The notes: a model not told the origin generated them from the sequence alone. DNA of 64,000 bases from Moritella sp. 24 (GCF_018219155.1 NZ_CP056123.1:1125505-1189504), one strand, 5' to 3'; positions 7,345-18,799 are shown, counted from the first letter of the stretch. Program-made: numbers and translations.

Positions 7345-8685
7345 TTAGAATGAACCGTAGATTACTGAAGTGATAGCCATTAGACCACAGATAGTAACGA
7401 AGATGTTTGCTGCTTTAGAGCTACCATATTTTTGCATCGCAGGTACTTTCTTGATTGCGTACATTGGCATTAGGAACAAGATAGCTGCAATCATTGGTGC
7501 GCCAATTGTTTCGATAAGACCTAGTACACTTGGGTTGATAATCGCTACAGCCCATGTAGTTAGTACGATGAATACGATAGAGAATTTATTAATGTTACCT
7601 TCAGATGCTTTTGGTGCAACTTGCTTAACTAGACCGTTTAGACCTTCTTGAGCACCTAAGTAGTGACCGAAGTAGCTAGACGTAATCGCTGCGAATGCTA
7701 CGAAAGGACCAAAGTATTGAATTAATACTGAGTCATGTACGTTTGCAAGGTAAGACAGGATTGAGATGTTTTGTGCCTTCGCTTCTGCTAGTTGCTCTGG
7801 TGATAGTGATAACACACAAGAGAATACGAATAGCATTACGAAACCAAGTAGCATTTGACCAGCACGTTTACAGATAAGGTCAGTTTTTTGTACTGCGTTG
7901 TCACCGTAAGTTGCACGTTGTGCTTTAGCAAACTGGCTGATTACTGGAGAGTGGTTGAATGAGAACACAATCAGTGGAATCGATAACCAGATAGCTGGTA
8001 AGAAAGATGATGCTTCAGGTACCACTGTGATCATACTTGTATTCCAGCTTGGAATTAAGAATAGTGATAAACCGAATAAGATGAATACTAGTGGGTAAAC
8101 TAATGCAGATGTTGCTTTAAGCATTAACTCTTTACCGAATAGAATCAGTGCAGTCATTGCTAAAATTAGACCACCAGATAGTAACCAACGTGGGATACCG
8201 CTTACTTTATCCATTAATTGAACACCCGCTTCATTAAGCATTGGTGCGCCATCAGCCGCTAGGCGTGGGATTTCAGTGAAAATATCAAGTTGGTTAACAA
8301 TGAAGCTTTCAAATGTATTTGTAATACCAACACCGTAGATTAATACGATAGGGTAGATAGCAAAGAAGTAAGCAAATGTAATTAATTTTGCAGCGCCTTT
8401 ACCAAAATGTTCTTCAACAACATCAGTGATGTCTGCATTTGGATTTTTTGATGATAGAACGAAACGAGCAAGTGATCTATGCGCTAACCACGTCATTGGA
8501 CCTGCAAGCAATGCTAGAGCTACTAATGGCCAAAAACCACCTAAGCCTGCTTTAATAGGTAAGAATAAAACACCAGCACCTACTGCTGTGCCGAATAAAC
8601 TTAATACCCATGTTGTGTCTGCTGCGTTCCATTTAGCAGCGTTCGTAGTGCTGTCCTTAATCGTTTTAGTTGCTTGCTCTGACAT
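7345..8685 (-). CDS. sdaC: Serine:proton symporter SdaC (HAAAP family)
   Basis: Inner-membrane amino-acid importer of 446 residues with about 11 spans. It closely follows E. coli SdaC in sequence: [21 protein letters not shown] at the first span, [77 protein letters not shown] and [15 protein letters not shown]. Proton-coupled serine uptake is the known role; a related Thr or Trp specificity cannot be fully excluded. Transcribed alone, divergently from another amino-acid-type transporter across a long intergenic region. Confidence 0.93.
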   Translation of the reverse strand: MSEQATKTIKDSTTNAAKWNAADTTWVLSLFGTAVGAGVLFLPIKAGLGGFWPLVALALLAGPMTWLAHRSLARFVLSSKNPNADITDVVEEHFGKGAAKLITFAYFFAIYPIVLIYGVGITNTFESFIVNQLDIFTEIPRLAADGAPMLNEAGVQLMDKVSGIPRWLLSGGLILAMTALILFGKELMLKATSALVYPLVFILFGLSLFLIPSWNTSMITVVPEASSFLPAIWLSIPLIVFSFNHSPVISQFAKAQRATYGDNAVQKTDLICKRAGQMLLGFVMLFVFSCVLSLSPEQLAEAKAQNISILSYLANVHDSVLIQYFGPFVAFAAITSSYFGHYLGAQEGLNGLVKQVAPKASEGNINKFSIVFIVLTTWAVAIINPSVLGLIETIGAPMIAAILFLMPMYAIKKVPAMQKYGSSKAANIFVTICGLMAITSVIYGSF

Positions 8686-9619
8686 ATCGTTTCACCTGTT
8701 TATTTTTGTGCTTAATCTCAACTGCTGCATAGGATAATGATCTGAGTATTATTTAAAGTGATGCAGATCTCTTTTTGGCTCTGAACCTAAAAAATAACCC
8801 GTATTTATCAAAATAATTTGATGTTTTACGTGTTTTTTATTAACAATAGTTATATTAGTATATTTATTAACCTTGTGATTGTATTTGTGCTGTGTTTTGC
8901 TTGTCTGAAGTGTTTCTGGAGTGTTTTATCCTGTGGTATTGGTGGTGTTCAGTTGAATGCTTGTTCCTATAAAGTTTGATAAAGTACGATTATAGCCATT
9001 TGTGGGTAGTTTTGTGATTTTTAACAATTTGGTATCATTTTTTTATGGATGTAGATCACACTAGTAATCATGGGGCTCAACTATATTTGAGCGCTGGTTT
9101 TGAGACTTTCATTACAAAATTGGATTAAATGCCTAGTTTTGAGTACTTAATTAGTGGTGTTATCGAGTTTTCAGCGGTTATTTCTTTATTTATAGTGTAT
9201 TGACGCTGAAATATCATCGAGAAGTTGATTGTGCTGAAAATCGATATTTATTAGTTCAGACATCAAACCTTCTCTATTTATAGACTGGATTTTAAAATGC
9301 ACTAAATGATGAGGATAATGTATTCAGAAAGATATTAAGTATAAATAGTAACCAGTTGATTTGATCACGTAAGTAAACAGGAGTTATTTTTTATTTTAAT
9401 GCTTTAGCAGGGTCTACCATTATTAGTGTGTGACCTCATTGTTTTAGCAATTTAATTTCAACGTAGGTTTAATTTGTAGCTTTTGATTGCTTGAATTGTA
9501 TGAATGTTGGTTTTAAAACCTATCTTTTATGTAATTTTATAGTTTTTAATTGTTGCCTTTACTGTTTTTTTAGGTATAAATCCTTTATTAATTGGATTTA
9601 GCAAACATGGTACGGATAA
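8686..9619. other. Long non-coding gap between two divergent transporters
   Basis: About 930 bp of AT-rich DNA with no convincing frame on either strand. It must hold the promoters of sdaC and the NSS transporter. I see a sequence with one strong CRP half (ATGGATGTAGATCACA at 9045-9060). A small hairpin, GCTCAA / TTGAGC, lies just after it near 9074-9091. A small RNA or long leader is possible but nothing is recognisable. Confidence 0.5.
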
Positions 9620-10987
9620 ATGGCAGCAATACAGAATAATGATGGGGCATCTCGAGGACATTTTGGTTCGCGTTTTGGTTTTATAATGGCGGCGGCAGGC
9701 TCTGCTGTTGGTGTTGGTAATATTTGGGGTTTCCCTACGCAAGCTGCAAGTAATGGTGGTGGCGCCTTTTTAATGGTGTACATGTTCCTGATCTTCTTAT
9801 TGGGTTATCCAATGTTAGTTGCGGAGCTAATGGTTGGTCGTCACGGCCAAACTAATCCAGCTGACGCGATGGCTAAATTAGGTCGTTCACCTGCGACTAA
9901 AATGGTTGGTAGCTTGATTGGTCTTGCTTCTATTATCTGTGCTGCAATGATCTTCAGCTTCTACGCTGTGCTTTCTGGCTGGTTCGTGAGTAACACGCTA
10001 GCGCCGATTGCTACTATGGTAGGTGCTGATGAAGCAAGCCGTTGGTTAATTGATTTCTCGCTATCGCGTAATATCGTATTTACCTTAGTATTTGCATTGA
10101 TGTGTGTTTACGTTATTCAAAAAGGCGTACAAGACGGTATTGAAAAATGGTCGAAGCGTCTAATGCCACTATTGTTCGCTATCTTGATTGCGAGTGTTAT
10201 TTATATCTTGTTCCAACCAGGTGCAAGTGAAGGTGTTAAAGCGTTATTCACTGTCGATTTTGAAAAAGTAATGCACCCAGATGTGATCATTGGTGCACTT
10301 GGTCAGACATTCTTCTCGTTATCGATCGGTACGGGCGCAATGATGATCTACGGTTCATACCTTAAATCAAATGAAAACATCAGTAAGCTAGCGGTACACG
10401 TAACCTTTATGGATACAGGTGTAGCCTTCTTAGCTGCAATGTTAATCTTACCTGCTATGTATGTTGCTAAGCATAATGGTGTGACGATTTTTGATGCGGA
10501 CGGTAACTTACTTAGTTCTGACACATTAGTGTTTACAGTATTACCTGCATTGTTTGCGACGATGGGTGCTGCAGAGCATGTTGTTGCGATTATCTTCTTT
10601 GCTCTTATGTCTGTTGCAGCATTAACGTCGGCAATGTCAGTCGTTGAAGTACCAACGAGTTATATTGTGGATAAAACGTCAATGCCACGTAAGAAAGTAA
10701 CTTGGATTGTGGGCGCAGCGTTAACGCTATTAGCAATGTCTGTTGTGAGTAACTTCGACTTTATGTTTGGCTTTATGATTAAGCTAGCGACTGAAATCAC
10801 ACAACCGCTTGTATGCTTAGGTTTAGCAATCTTTGTTGGTTGGGTATGGAATCGTAATAACCTATTGGCTGAGATTAAAGGCCAAGACGGCGCAGACGCA
10901 GATGGTATTTTCTGGAAAGTATGGCCTGTTTATGTGAAATTCGTTTGTCCTGCTTTAATCATCGTATTAATTAGCACAACACTTTAA
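9620..10987 (+). CDS. Sodium-dependent transporter, NSS/SNF family
   Basis: A 455-residue membrane protein of the neurotransmitter:sodium symporter family (LeuT/MhsT fold). The first span shows the family signature GSAVGVGNIWGFP followed by NGGGAFLMVY. The unwound TM6 region reads GQTFFSLSIGTGAMMIYGSY. About 11-12 spans are visible. Bacterial members import amino acids together with sodium, which suits a marine host. The substrate cannot be read from sequence. Start ATG at MAAIQNN, with only a weak GGATA upstream. Followed by a strong terminator. Confidence 0.9.
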   Translation: MAAIQNNDGASRGHFGSRFGFIMAAAGSAVGVGNIWGFPTQAASNGGGAFLMVYMFLIFLLGYPMLVAELMVGRHGQTNPADAMAKLGRSPATKMVGSLIGLASIICAAMIFSFYAVLSGWFVSNTLAPIATMVGADEASRWLIDFSLSRNIVFTLVFALMCVYVIQKGVQDGIEKWSKRLMPLLFAILIASVIYILFQPGASEGVKALFTVDFEKVMHPDVIIGALGQTFFSLSIGTGAMMIYGSYLKSNENISKLAVHVTFMDTGVAFLAAMLILPAMYVAKHNGVTIFDADGNLLSSDTLVFTVLPALFATMGAAEHVVAIIFFALMSVAALTSAMSVVEVPTSYIVDKTSMPRKKVTWIVGAALTLLAMSVVSNFDFMFGFMIKLATEITQPLVCLGLAIFVGWVWNRNNLLAEIKGQDGADADGIFWKVWPVYVKFVCPALIIVLISTTL

Positions 10988-11041
10988 TAGAAAATCAGTA
11001 TCTAAATGTGTAAGCATATTTAGGACTGACAGAGAGTGTAA

Positions 11042-11081
11042 AAAGGCCCTGTAGCGCAATCTACTGGGCCTTTAGTTTTTT
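11042..11081. terminator. Intrinsic terminator after the NSS transporter
   Basis: AAAGGCCC..GTAG pairs with CTAC..GGGCCTTT (one internal T-T mismatch), followed by a T-rich run. Also suits the convergent ybaK. Confidence 0.88.
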
Positions 11082-11112
11082 ATGTTAGCACGTTTATACT
11101 CGTCGATAATCG

Positions 11113-11583
11113 TTACTCACTACTAATCGTAGCAAACTCGGCATTGGTTAGTTGTTTTAGATCTAACGGGCTTAGTTCAATCTCTAAGCCGCGACGACCC
11201 GCACTGACATAGATAGTCTCATGTGCTTGTGCTGAGCTATCAATGACAGTGAGTAAGCGTTTCTTTTGTCCCAACGGACTGACTCCACCAAGCACGTAAC
11301 CCGTTGAGCGCATGACATCGTTCTTATCTGCCATCACCGCTTTTTTAGCTTTTGCTGCTTTAGCAATCGCTTTTAAATTCAACATTGCAGTCACAGGTAC
11401 AACGGCAACCACGAGTTTTTTATCTCCGACATCAACCACTAGCGTTTTGAATATACGTTCAGCTGCCACTGCCATTTTTTCTGCGGCTTCTAAACCGTAA
11501 GATTCTGCACTTGAATCATGTTTATATTCATGAGTTTTATGCGTTATTTTTGCTTTTTTAGCGAGTTTTACTGCCGGAGTCAT
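11113..11583 (-). CDS. ybaK: Cys-tRNA(Pro)/Cys-tRNA(Cys) deacylase YbaK
   Basis: Trans-editing enzyme that hydrolyses mischarged Cys-tRNA(Pro), acting with prolyl-tRNA synthetase in the cytoplasm. It has 156 residues, the same as the family. Lys46 in IFKTLVV is at the position of the catalytic Lys46 of E. coli YbaK. Other shared blocks are STGYVLGGVSPLGQKKRL and TIYVSAGRRGLEIEL. It starts 7 bp after the stop of the Kef-type antiporter on the same strand, so the two are probably cotranscribed. Confidence 0.95.
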   Translation of the reverse strand: MTPAVKLAKKAKITHKTHEYKHDSSAESYGLEAAEKMAVAAERIFKTLVVDVGDKKLVVAVVPVTAMLNLKAIAKAAKAKKAVMADKNDVMRSTGYVLGGVSPLGQKKRLLTVIDSSAQAHETIYVSAGRRGLEIELSPLDLKQLTNAEFATISSE

Positions 11584-11590
11584 GCGCTTA

Positions 11591-13507
11591 TTATGCCTTA
11601 TTTGGTTCGTTGTGGATTCCCGAATCGTTACTTTCGGTTGTTTCAGTAGAGACTGATGTGGCTGATTTATCCTTTTTCATGACATCCGCTAAGCTATCTT
11701 CAAGTTGTAAATAGAGATCGCGATAAGCGGTATTAAATTTATCGTCTTCACTATTATTCAACCATGTTTGATAAAGCGTGTCCTTACTGTGTTTTTCAAC
11801 TTCTTTGAACGTAAGCTTAACGTCTTTTGCTTGTTGTTCACTGTATCCAAGATTGATCAATGCGTGAGAACCTAGGATTAATGCCGAATGATAGGTTTCA
11901 CTGACAACATGATCTGCCCCTGCATGGCGTAATGAATAGCCGTGACCACGATCGTAAGCGCGGGCAAGCACTTTTACTTGCGGATAATGGTGTTTGATAT
12001 AACGCACTAAATCAACTGCTCTGGCTTTGTCATCAATCGCGACGATGAATAAACTGGCGTTCGCGATGCCTGCTGTTTCCAGTAAGCTTGGTTGGGTTGC
12101 ATCACCGAAGTAACTTTTCATATTAAATGAGCGAACACCTTGGATCATATTCACGTCGTGATCCAGCACTACTGTCTTAACACCGTTAGCGACTAATAAA
12201 CGGTTAACGATTTGGCCAAAGCGACCAATACCCGCGACAATCACATCCCCGTGTTCTTCAATATCATCATTTTCTTGTTGATTTGTTTTACCCATGTAAC
12301 GCGGCAAGATCACGCGTTCGTAGAATATGAATAACGCAGGTGTTAGGAACATCGACAGGGCAACGGACAATGATAATGTCTGCGCGAGGTCAACAGGTAA
12401 CACATGGTTGTTAACGGTAAAGCCAAGTAGTACAAAGCCGAATTCACCTGCTTGCGCCAAACTCAGCGCCAATAGCCAACGGTCGCTACCTTTGATTTTA
12501 AATATCAGCGTTAAAATTAACAGCACTGATGCTTTTACTAGCATTAAACCAAGGGTGATAGCAAAGATAGTCGTGGTTTCGCTAAATAAGACTGTGAAGT
12601 CGATGCCTGCGCCAACAGTCATAAAGAACAAGCCTAATAGCAAACCTTTAAAAGGTTCGATGGTGGCTTCAAGCTGATGTCTAAATTCACTGGTTGCCAG
12701 TACCACACCCGCGAGGAATGCACCAAGGGCAGGGGACAAGCCGACTAAATTCATGATTGCAGCGATGCCTATCACGAGCATTAGTGATGTGGCAGTGAAG
12801 ATCTCGTTCACTTTCGAGCTAGCGACAAACTTAAACAGTGGGCGACTTAAATAATGGCCGCCGACAATTACGCCTGTGATAGCAACAATGATCACTAACG
12901 CATAATAAATACCTGAGATGTTTGCGACTAATGATAATTCTTCATGTTGTGCACTGGCTGCTTGCACTGCATTTTGTGCTTGTTCAACCAATTCTGGTAT
13001 CGCTAATAATGGGATTAACGCGAGCATTGGGATCACGGCAATATCTTGGAACAGCAATACTGAAAACGCAGACCGTGCCCCTTCGGTTTTAGTTAGGCCT
13101 TTTTCATTAAAGGTCTGCAACACGATTGCAGTAGAGGAAAGAGAGAACACTAGCCCTATGGTGAGGGCGAGTCCCCAGTCTAAACCAAGCGCAAGGCAGA
13201 TAGCCATGACACCTGCAGTACTCAAACCAACCTGTAGTCCACCTAAGCCAATAAGGCGGTGGCGCATGTCCCACAACATACGAGGTTCAAGCTCTAAACC
13301 AACTAAAAATAGCATCATGACAACACCAAACTCAGCAAAATGCTGAATTGTTGCGGTTTCACTGCCGACTAAGCCAATAACGGGGCCGATAATAACACCT
13401 GCAATTAAATAACCGAGTACTGAACCTAGCCCGAGGCGTTTGGCAATGGGTACTGCGATAACGGCTGCAAACAGATAAATGAATGCTTGAATGAAATAAC
13501 CTGTCAT
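11591..13507 (-). CDS. Kef-type (CPA2) potassium/proton antiporter with RCK domain
   Basis: A 638-residue inner-membrane protein. Residues about 5-385 form a 12-13 span CPA2 exchanger, with LGYLIAGVIIGP and GLELEPRMLWDMR near the start and the ion-site segment SVLLFQDIAVIPML. From about residue 410 an RCK/TrkA-N nucleotide-binding domain follows (VIVAGIGRFGQIVNRLL, then YFGDATQPSLLETAG). The C-terminus is a charged tail. KefB and KefC of E. coli have this layout and are gated by glutathione adducts. Here no KefF/KefG accessory gene is adjacent, so glutathione gating is unproven. Located upstream of ybaK. Confidence 0.88.
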   Translation of the reverse strand: MTGYFIQAFIYLFAAVIAVPIAKRLGLGSVLGYLIAGVIIGPVIGLVGSETATIQHFAEFGVVMMLFLVGLELEPRMLWDMRHRLIGLGGLQVGLSTAGVMAICLALGLDWGLALTIGLVFSLSSTAIVLQTFNEKGLTKTEGARSAFSVLLFQDIAVIPMLALIPLLAIPELVEQAQNAVQAASAQHEELSLVANISGIYYALVIIVAITGVIVGGHYLSRPLFKFVASSKVNEIFTATSLMLVIGIAAIMNLVGLSPALGAFLAGVVLATSEFRHQLEATIEPFKGLLLGLFFMTVGAGIDFTVLFSETTTIFAITLGLMLVKASVLLILTLIFKIKGSDRWLLALSLAQAGEFGFVLLGFTVNNHVLPVDLAQTLSLSVALSMFLTPALFIFYERVILPRYMGKTNQQENDDIEEHGDVIVAGIGRFGQIVNRLLVANGVKTVVLDHDVNMIQGVRSFNMKSYFGDATQPSLLETAGIANASLFIVAIDDKARAVDLVRYIKHHYPQVKVLARAYDRGHGYSLRHAGADHVVSETYHSALILGSHALINLGYSEQQAKDVKLTFKEVEKHSKDTLYQTWLNNSEDDKFNTAYRDLYLQLEDSLADVMKKDKSATSVSTETTESNDSGIHNEPNKA

Positions 13508-13574
13508 GGTGCTTCCTTGTTCCTAAAAGTTTTAATTTTTGATATGAATCGTAGAGTCGTAATCATGTGGCATG

Positions 13575-13642
13575 AAAAAAGCCCCAGTACGCTTATATTA
13601 TGGTATTTGTAATAGTCATAATAATAGGCACTAAGGGCTTAA
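13575..13642 (-). terminator. Terminator of the trp operon
   Basis: On the minus strand AAGCCCTTAGTGC pairs with GTACTGGGGCTT over a long AT-rich loop and runs straight into TTTTTT. It lies just after trpA. Confidence 0.7.
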
Positions 13643-13684
13643 TCGGTAAAGCTTTATATATTTATCTTCTATTGCGTAACAATA

Positions 13685-14527
13685 TTAAGCGCGTGTCGCT
13701 GCTTTCATTGGCGTTACAAATTCAGATAATTCTTGTAGCATTTGTGCATTATCATTCAGGTTTTTCTCGATGATATTTACAATGGCAGAACCTGAAATTG
13801 CGCCTGCTGCACCGGCCGCTACAGCTTGCTTAACTTGCTCTGGAGATGAAATACCAAAACCAAGTAAACACGGTGCGGCATTAAACGACTTTAGTTTTTC
13901 CAATAATGGACCCACTGGCATTTCTGCTTTCGTTTCTGCGCCTGTTACCCCCGCACGGCTAAGTAGGTAAGTATAACCAGAACCTTGTTCTGCAACTTGT
14001 TTCAGTGTTGCGTCATCAGCATTTGGCGGTGCAATGTAGATACTTTCGATACCTACTTTGTCGCCAGCTTCTTTAAACTGCTGGCCGTATTGTACTGGTA
14101 CGTCGGCAATCAATAATGAATCAACGCCAGCCGCTGCCGCTTTCGCCATAAACTTATCAGTGCCATTACCGTATACAAGGTTTGCATACAAGAGTAGGCC
14201 GATTGGCATTTGTGGGTATTTAGCACGGATCTCTGTCAGCATTTCAAAACAGATATCTGGATTGATGCCTGCATTTAATGCGCGAGACGTCGCTTTTTGG
14301 ATTGTAGGACCATCAGCCACTGGATCTGAGAATGGAATCCCCAGTTCTAACGCATCTGCGCCTGCTGCAATCAATGTTTCGATGATAGCCATTGATTGTT
14401 CACGGTTTGGATCGCCAATCGTTACAAATGGTACGAAAGCGCCTTCATTTTTTTCTGCTAGCGCTGCAAAAGCTTGTTGATAACGTCCCGCTATATTGCT
14501 CACTACATTTCCCGTTACATTACTCAT
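13685..14527 (-). CDS. trpA: Tryptophan synthase alpha subunit
   Basis: Cleaves indole-3-glycerol phosphate to indole and glyceraldehyde-3-P; indole passes through a tunnel to TrpB. 280 residues as a TIM barrel. Catalytic Glu61 and Asp72 lie in [14 protein letters not shown] with the 11-residue spacing of the family, and the phosphate site shows GFGISSPEQ and GAISGSAIV. There are about 12 extra N-terminal residues compared with E. coli. This start is supported because its ATG overlaps the trpB stop (TAATG), implying translational coupling. Last gene of the trp operon. Confidence 0.97.
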   Translation of the reverse strand: MSNVTGNVVSNIAGRYQQAFAALAEKNEGAFVPFVTIGDPNREQSMAIIETLIAAGADALELGIPFSDPVADGPTIQKATSRALNAGINPDICFEMLTEIRAKYPQMPIGLLLYANLVYGNGTDKFMAKAAAAGVDSLLIADVPVQYGQQFKEAGDKVGIESIYIAPPNADDATLKQVAEQGSGYTYLLSRAGVTGAETKAEMPVGPLLEKLKSFNAAPCLLGFGISSPEQVKQAVAAGAAGAISGSAIVNIIEKNLNDNAQMLQELSEFVTPMKAATRA

Positions 14528-15717
14528 TATAATGCTCCTTCACCTTCAAGAATATCGGCAACGGTGAAGATATCTTTATCGCCACGTCCTGATAAGTTAA
14601 CCACTAAAATTTGTTCTTTATCCATATCCTGCTTCATCATCTGTATTGCATAAGCTAATGCATGAGATGATTCTAGCGCAGGGATGATCCCTTCTTGTGA
14701 TGATAATAACTGGAATGACGCCAGTGCTTCTTCATCGGTTACAGAAGGATATTCAGCGCGACCAGATGTATACAAGTGTGCATGCTGAGGGCCCACCGAT
14801 GGGAAATCAAGTCCCGCAGATACAGAGTATGACTCTTGGATCTGACCGTAGGTATCTTGCATCAATAGTGAGTGCATGCCAAAGAAAATACCATTAGTAC
14901 CTTCAGCAATTGGCGCGCCATGTTCACCAGAAGCAATGCCTTTACCTGCAGGTTCAACACCGTACAGTTTTACGCTTTCTTCTTCGATAAAGTCGTTGAA
15001 CATACCAATCGCGTTCGAACCACCGCCAACACACGCAATCACTGCATCGGGTAAGCGACCTTCTGCTTTTAAGATTTGTTGTTTCGCTTCTTCACCAATC
15101 ATTTTTTGGAATTCACGCACAATCGTTGGGAATGGGTGAGGACCTGCCGCAGTACCCAATAGGTAATGGGCATTTTCGTAGTTTGCAGACCAGTCGCGTA
15201 ATGCTTCATTGCAGGCATCTTTTAATGTACCCGCACCTGAATCAACGCCAATAACTTCAGCACCCATTAACTTCATGCGGAATACGTTTGGCTTTTGGCG
15301 TTCCATGTCTTTTACACCCATGTAGATGCGACATTTTAGACCCAGCAACGCACACGCTAGCGCTGATGCAGTACCGTGTTGACCTGCGCCTGTTTCAGCG
15401 ATGATCTCTGTTTTACCCATGCGTTTAGCCAGCAGTGCTTGACCAAGTACTTGGTTAGTTTTGTGCGCACCACCGTGTAATAGATCTTCACGCTTTAGGT
15501 AAATTTTTGTTTTTGAGCCTTTAGTAATGTTACGGCATAACGTCAACGGTGTTGGACGGCCTGCGTATTCATTTAATAGCTGTTGAAATTCTGCTTCAAA
15601 TTCAGGATCATTTTGTGAATCGATAAATGCATCTTCTAATTGATCTAATGCAGGTATTAAGATTTGCGATACGTATTGGCCGCCGAATTCGCCAAAAAAG
15701 GCATTAAGTTTTGCCAT
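14527..15717 (-). CDS. trpB: Tryptophan synthase beta subunit
   Basis: Pyridoxal-phosphate enzyme that joins indole and serine into tryptophan. 396 residues, normal for the family. PLP-binding Lys86 lies in GGAHKTNQ, catalytic Glu108 in AETGAGQHG, and the phosphate-binding loop is GGGSNAIG. The N-terminus FGEFGGQYV is characteristic. It lies 11 bp after trpCF and overlaps the trpA start by one base. Confidence 0.98.
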   Translation of the reverse strand: MAKLNAFFGEFGGQYVSQILIPALDQLEDAFIDSQNDPEFEAEFQQLLNEYAGRPTPLTLCRNITKGSKTKIYLKREDLLHGGAHKTNQVLGQALLAKRMGKTEIIAETGAGQHGTASALACALLGLKCRIYMGVKDMERQKPNVFRMKLMGAEVIGVDSGAGTLKDACNEALRDWSANYENAHYLLGTAAGPHPFPTIVREFQKMIGEEAKQQILKAEGRLPDAVIACVGGGSNAIGMFNDFIEEESVKLYGVEPAGKGIASGEHGAPIAEGTNGIFFGMHSLLMQDTYGQIQESYSVSAGLDFPSVGPQHAHLYTSGRAEYPSVTDEEALASFQLLSSQEGIIPALESSHALAYAIQMMKQDMDKEQILVVNLSGRGDKDIFTVADILEGEGAL

Positions 15718-15728
15718 GATAAGTTCCT

Positions 15729-17117
15729 TTAATAATGTCTAAGCGCGCTAAATGCCGCGATAATTTTGTTTGTATCTTTAATACCGGGTGCTGATTCTAA
15801 TCCTGAGTTTAGATCTAGCCCTAAGCAACCAAGTTTTGCAGCGTCTTGTACGTTGTCAGGCGTTAATCCACCTGCCAGCATGATTTGGCTGCAATCTTCA
15901 GGCGTTAGTAATGACCAATCAAATGTCTGTCCTGTACCACCTGATTGGCCCGCAATTTTGCTATCAACTAAATGACGATCAACTTTGGTCTGAGTTAAGT
16001 TAGGAGCTTGTTCGTTAACCCCGTGCGCTTTCCAAACTTGAGTATCGTTGTCGAGTAAGACTTTTAGCATCTCAATGTAACTTTCGTCTTCGCTACCGTG
16101 TAATTGTACAGCGGCTAAACCTAAATGGTTCGCTAGCTGAGCCACAAGGTATACTTGTTCGTCCACAAATACACCCACATAAGCCAATGGCGCTGCAGCG
16201 ATTACGTCTTGCGCTGTTGCTAAGTTAACACAACGCGGAGACTTTGGTGCAAAGATAAGGCCGCCATATATCGCGCCTTGTTCATATACCGCTTTCGCAT
16301 CTTCAGGACGGGTCAGACCGCAGACTTTATTGTCACCTAAAATCAAACGACGGCAAGCTAAATCGACATTGTCCTGTGACATTAATGAACTGCCCACTAA
16401 GAAGCCGTTTGCGTAGTTGGCTAAATCGCGAACTTGCTGATTGTTGTAAATGCCAGATTCTGAAATGATAATGCGATCACTTGGTATTTGCGGTGCAATG
16501 ACTTTCGTTCGATTCAAGTCAATAGACAGGTCACGCAGATCGCGGTTATTAATACCAATCACTTTCGCGTCTAATGCAATCGCGCGTACTAATTCTTCTT
16601 CGTTACTGACTTCTGTTAGTACACCCATGTTTAAGCTATGAGCGACTTTTGCTAGCGCAATGTATTCCGCATCATCAAGTACAGAAAGCATCAATAATGT
16701 TGCATCTGCTTGGTGTAAACGCGCTAAGTAAATCTGGTATTCATCAATGATGAAGTCTTTACAAATGACGGGTTGAGTGACGATGCTACGTACTTTAGTA
16801 ACGTATTCAAAATCACCTTGGAAGTATTTTTCATCCGTGAGTACAGAAACGGCTGCTGCATAATTTTTGTAAACACCCGCAATCAAATCTAAATCAAATT
16901 CAGGGCGGATTAAGCCTTTTGATGGTGATGCTTTTTTACATTCCAAAATAAACTTGGTTGGTTTACCGGACAGTGCGGCATAAAAATCACGATCTGTTGG
17001 TTCTAGTTCAGCAATAAAACTCGCTAGTGGTTGGCTAGCTTTACGCGTAGCAACCCAAGTCACTTTATCGTCTACAATATTTCCGAGAATGGTTTGCTGT
17101 AACTCTTGCGTTAACAT
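15729..17117 (-). CDS. trpCF: Fused indole-3-glycerol-phosphate synthase / phosphoribosylanthranilate isomerase
   Basis: Two consecutive TIM-barrel enzymes in one chain of 462 residues, as in enterobacteria and vibrios. The N-terminal TrpC half (to about residue 255) has [37 protein letters not shown] and IISESGI. The C-terminal TrpF half has [33 protein letters not shown] and [10 protein letters not shown]. The fused enzyme carries out the isomerase step and the following ring closure. It lies 40 bp after trpD, where a small gap separates the reading frames. Confidence 0.97.
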   Translation of the reverse strand: MLTQELQQTILGNIVDDKVTWVATRKASQPLASFIAELEPTDRDFYAALSGKPTKFILECKKASPSKGLIRPEFDLDLIAGVYKNYAAAVSVLTDEKYFQGDFEYVTKVRSIVTQPVICKDFIIDEYQIYLARLHQADATLLMLSVLDDAEYIALAKVAHSLNMGVLTEVSNEEELVRAIALDAKVIGINNRDLRDLSIDLNRTKVIAPQIPSDRIIISESGIYNNQQVRDLANYANGFLVGSSLMSQDNVDLACRRLILGDNKVCGLTRPEDAKAVYEQGAIYGGLIFAPKSPRCVNLATAQDVIAAAPLAYVGVFVDEQVYLVAQLANHLGLAAVQLHGSEDESYIEMLKVLLDNDTQVWKAHGVNEQAPNLTQTKVDRHLVDSKIAGQSGGTGQTFDWSLLTPEDCSQIMLAGGLTPDNVQDAAKLGCLGLDLNSGLESAPGIKDTNKIIAAFSALRHY

Positions 17118-17157
17118 TTATGCTTCCTTCCTGTTAGATTCGGTTATTAACGGTATG

Positions 17158-18180
17158 CTAAGCTTGCTGACTTTTGGCTGCTAGTTGGTTAATCAAGGCT
17201 AATGCTCGACCATCGTTAATTGCGGCCATGGCTAATGCTGTACCTTGTTTAAAGTCTTCTGCTATTTCTGCTACAACTAATAATGCTGACACGTTAATTG
17301 CAACCGCTGCTTGTTGTGCTGCAGTGCCGTGGCCTGATAGCAAGCGTTCGATAATAACTTTGTTTTCTGCTGCATCACCACCGCGTAGTTCGCTGACATC
17401 ATAGCGTTCCACACCAAAGTCTTCTGGACTTAATGTGAACTCGGTGATCATGCCTCTATTAAGCTCGGCAACTTTTGTTTCACCGTGCAGTGCTACTTCG
17501 TCTAAACCACTGCCGTGAACGACTAATGCACGTTGTACGCCCAGTTTATCCATTGTTTCAGCAATTGGACGAATGAGGCTTTCATCATACACACCCATTA
17601 ACTGTACTTGTGGACGAGTCGGGTTGAGTAGCGGGCCTAATACATTAAAGATGGTGCGTGTTTTTAGTGTCTGGCGTACAGGCATCGCATGGCGAATACC
17701 GGCGTGGTATTGTGGTGCGAACAAAAAGCAGATGCCTAATTCATCAAGGCAGGCTTTTGCTTGCTCGGGTGTTTGAGTTAAGTTAATGCCAAACGCTTCA
17801 AGCAAGTCTGACGAACCTGATTTGCTTGATACACTGCGGTTGCCATGTTTTGCCATTTTCAATCCACAAGCTGCGGCAACAAATGCTGCGGTTGTTGAAA
17901 TGTTGATGGTATTCATGTTGTCACCACCCGTACCACAACAGTCGGCATGTAGCTCATCAACTGTTGGGAAAGGGGTTGCCGCAGCCAGTAATGCTTGTGC
18001 AGCACCAGCAATTTCATCCGGTTGTTCACCACGTATTTTGAGTGCCGTTAACGCAGATGAAAGTACGATTGGATCCATTTCACCTTGTACTACTTGGGTA
18101 AAAAGTACTTCTGATTCTTCGGTTGTCAGTACTTGGTTTGCGTATAACTTATCTAAAATATTTATAATAACTTGTTCCAT
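17158..18180 (-). CDS. trpD: Anthranilate phosphoribosyltransferase
   Basis: Transfers phosphoribose from PRPP to anthranilate. 340 residues. The PRPP-binding motif CCGTGGDNMNTINISTT starts near residue 81, with KHGNRSVSSKSGSSDLLEA and GPLLNPTRP further on. It is separate from trpG, unlike the fused TrpGD of E. coli. It starts 24 bp after trpG in the same operon. Confidence 0.97.
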   Translation of the reverse strand: MEQVIINILDKLYANQVLTTEESEVLFTQVVQGEMDPIVLSSALTALKIRGEQPDEIAGAAQALLAAATPFPTVDELHADCCGTGGDNMNTINISTTAAFVAAACGLKMAKHGNRSVSSKSGSSDLLEAFGINLTQTPEQAKACLDELGICFLFAPQYHAGIRHAMPVRQTLKTRTIFNVLGPLLNPTRPQVQLMGVYDESLIRPIAETMDKLGVQRALVVHGSGLDEVALHGETKVAELNRGMITEFTLSPEDFGVERYDVSELRGGDAAENKVIIERLLSGHGTAAQQAAVAINVSALLVVAEIAEDFKQGTALAMAAINDGRALALINQLAAKSQQA

Positions 18181-18204
18181 TGACCTACTCCTTTGGCTTA
18201 CTAC

Positions 18205-18789
18205 TTACGCTGTTGCCCATGCTAGGGTGTTTTTTAACAGCTCAGCGCCTTCACTGGTTAATATTGATTCTGGGTGAAATTGAAATCCAATTACTTTATC
18301 TTCAGGCTGAATAATGGCCATAGGCATACCGTTAAACTCGGCGTTCACGGTCAAACTGCTTGGTACTTGCGTTGCGACTAATGAATGATAGCGTGCCACA
18401 GGTAGCGGCTGACTTAAACCAGCAAACATCAGTTTACCGTCATGGTTAATTGCAGATGCCTTTCCGTGCATGATTTCTTCTGCGCGACCAACAACGCCGC
18501 CATATTGTTGTACTAAGGCTTGGTGGCCTAAACAAATGCCAATCATTGGATATTGACCTCGGCATAAACGAATTAGTTCCAGCAAACAACCCGCTTCAGA
18601 AGGGTTTCCTGGGCCAGGTGAAAGCACGACAATAGGGTTGTTTTCACATTGGTCAATTTGCTGTTTAATCGCTTCGGCACTAATGCTGTTACGGTAAATT
18701 TTAACGTCATGGCCTAGGCTGCGGAATTGATCCACTAGGTTGTAAGTAAAAGAGTCAAAATTGTCTAGTAAAAATAAAGTATTGCTCAT
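18205..18789 (-). CDS. trpG: Anthranilate synthase glutamine amidotransferase component
   Basis: Class I glutamine amidotransferase that supplies ammonia to TrpE. 194 residues. The catalytic triad is visible: Cys86 in GICLGHQA, and His172 and Glu174 in [21 protein letters not shown] is the oxyanion-side motif. It lies 10 bp after trpE. The adjacent trpE and trpD make the tryptophan role (rather than pabA) clear. Confidence 0.96.
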   Translation of the reverse strand: MSNTLFLLDNFDSFTYNLVDQFRSLGHDVKIYRNSISAEAIKQQIDQCENNPIVVLSPGPGNPSEAGCLLELIRLCRGQYPMIGICLGHQALVQQYGGVVGRAEEIMHGKASAINHDGKLMFAGLSQPLPVARYHSLVATQVPSSLTVNAEFNGMPMAIIQPEDKVIGFQFHPESILTSEGAELLKNTLAWATA

Positions 18790-18799
18790 GTTGCCTCCG

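Noticed and set aside
9527-9783. Minus-strand frames near the start of the NSS transporter
   Set aside because: They overlap the strongly supported transporter start and have no protein-like features.
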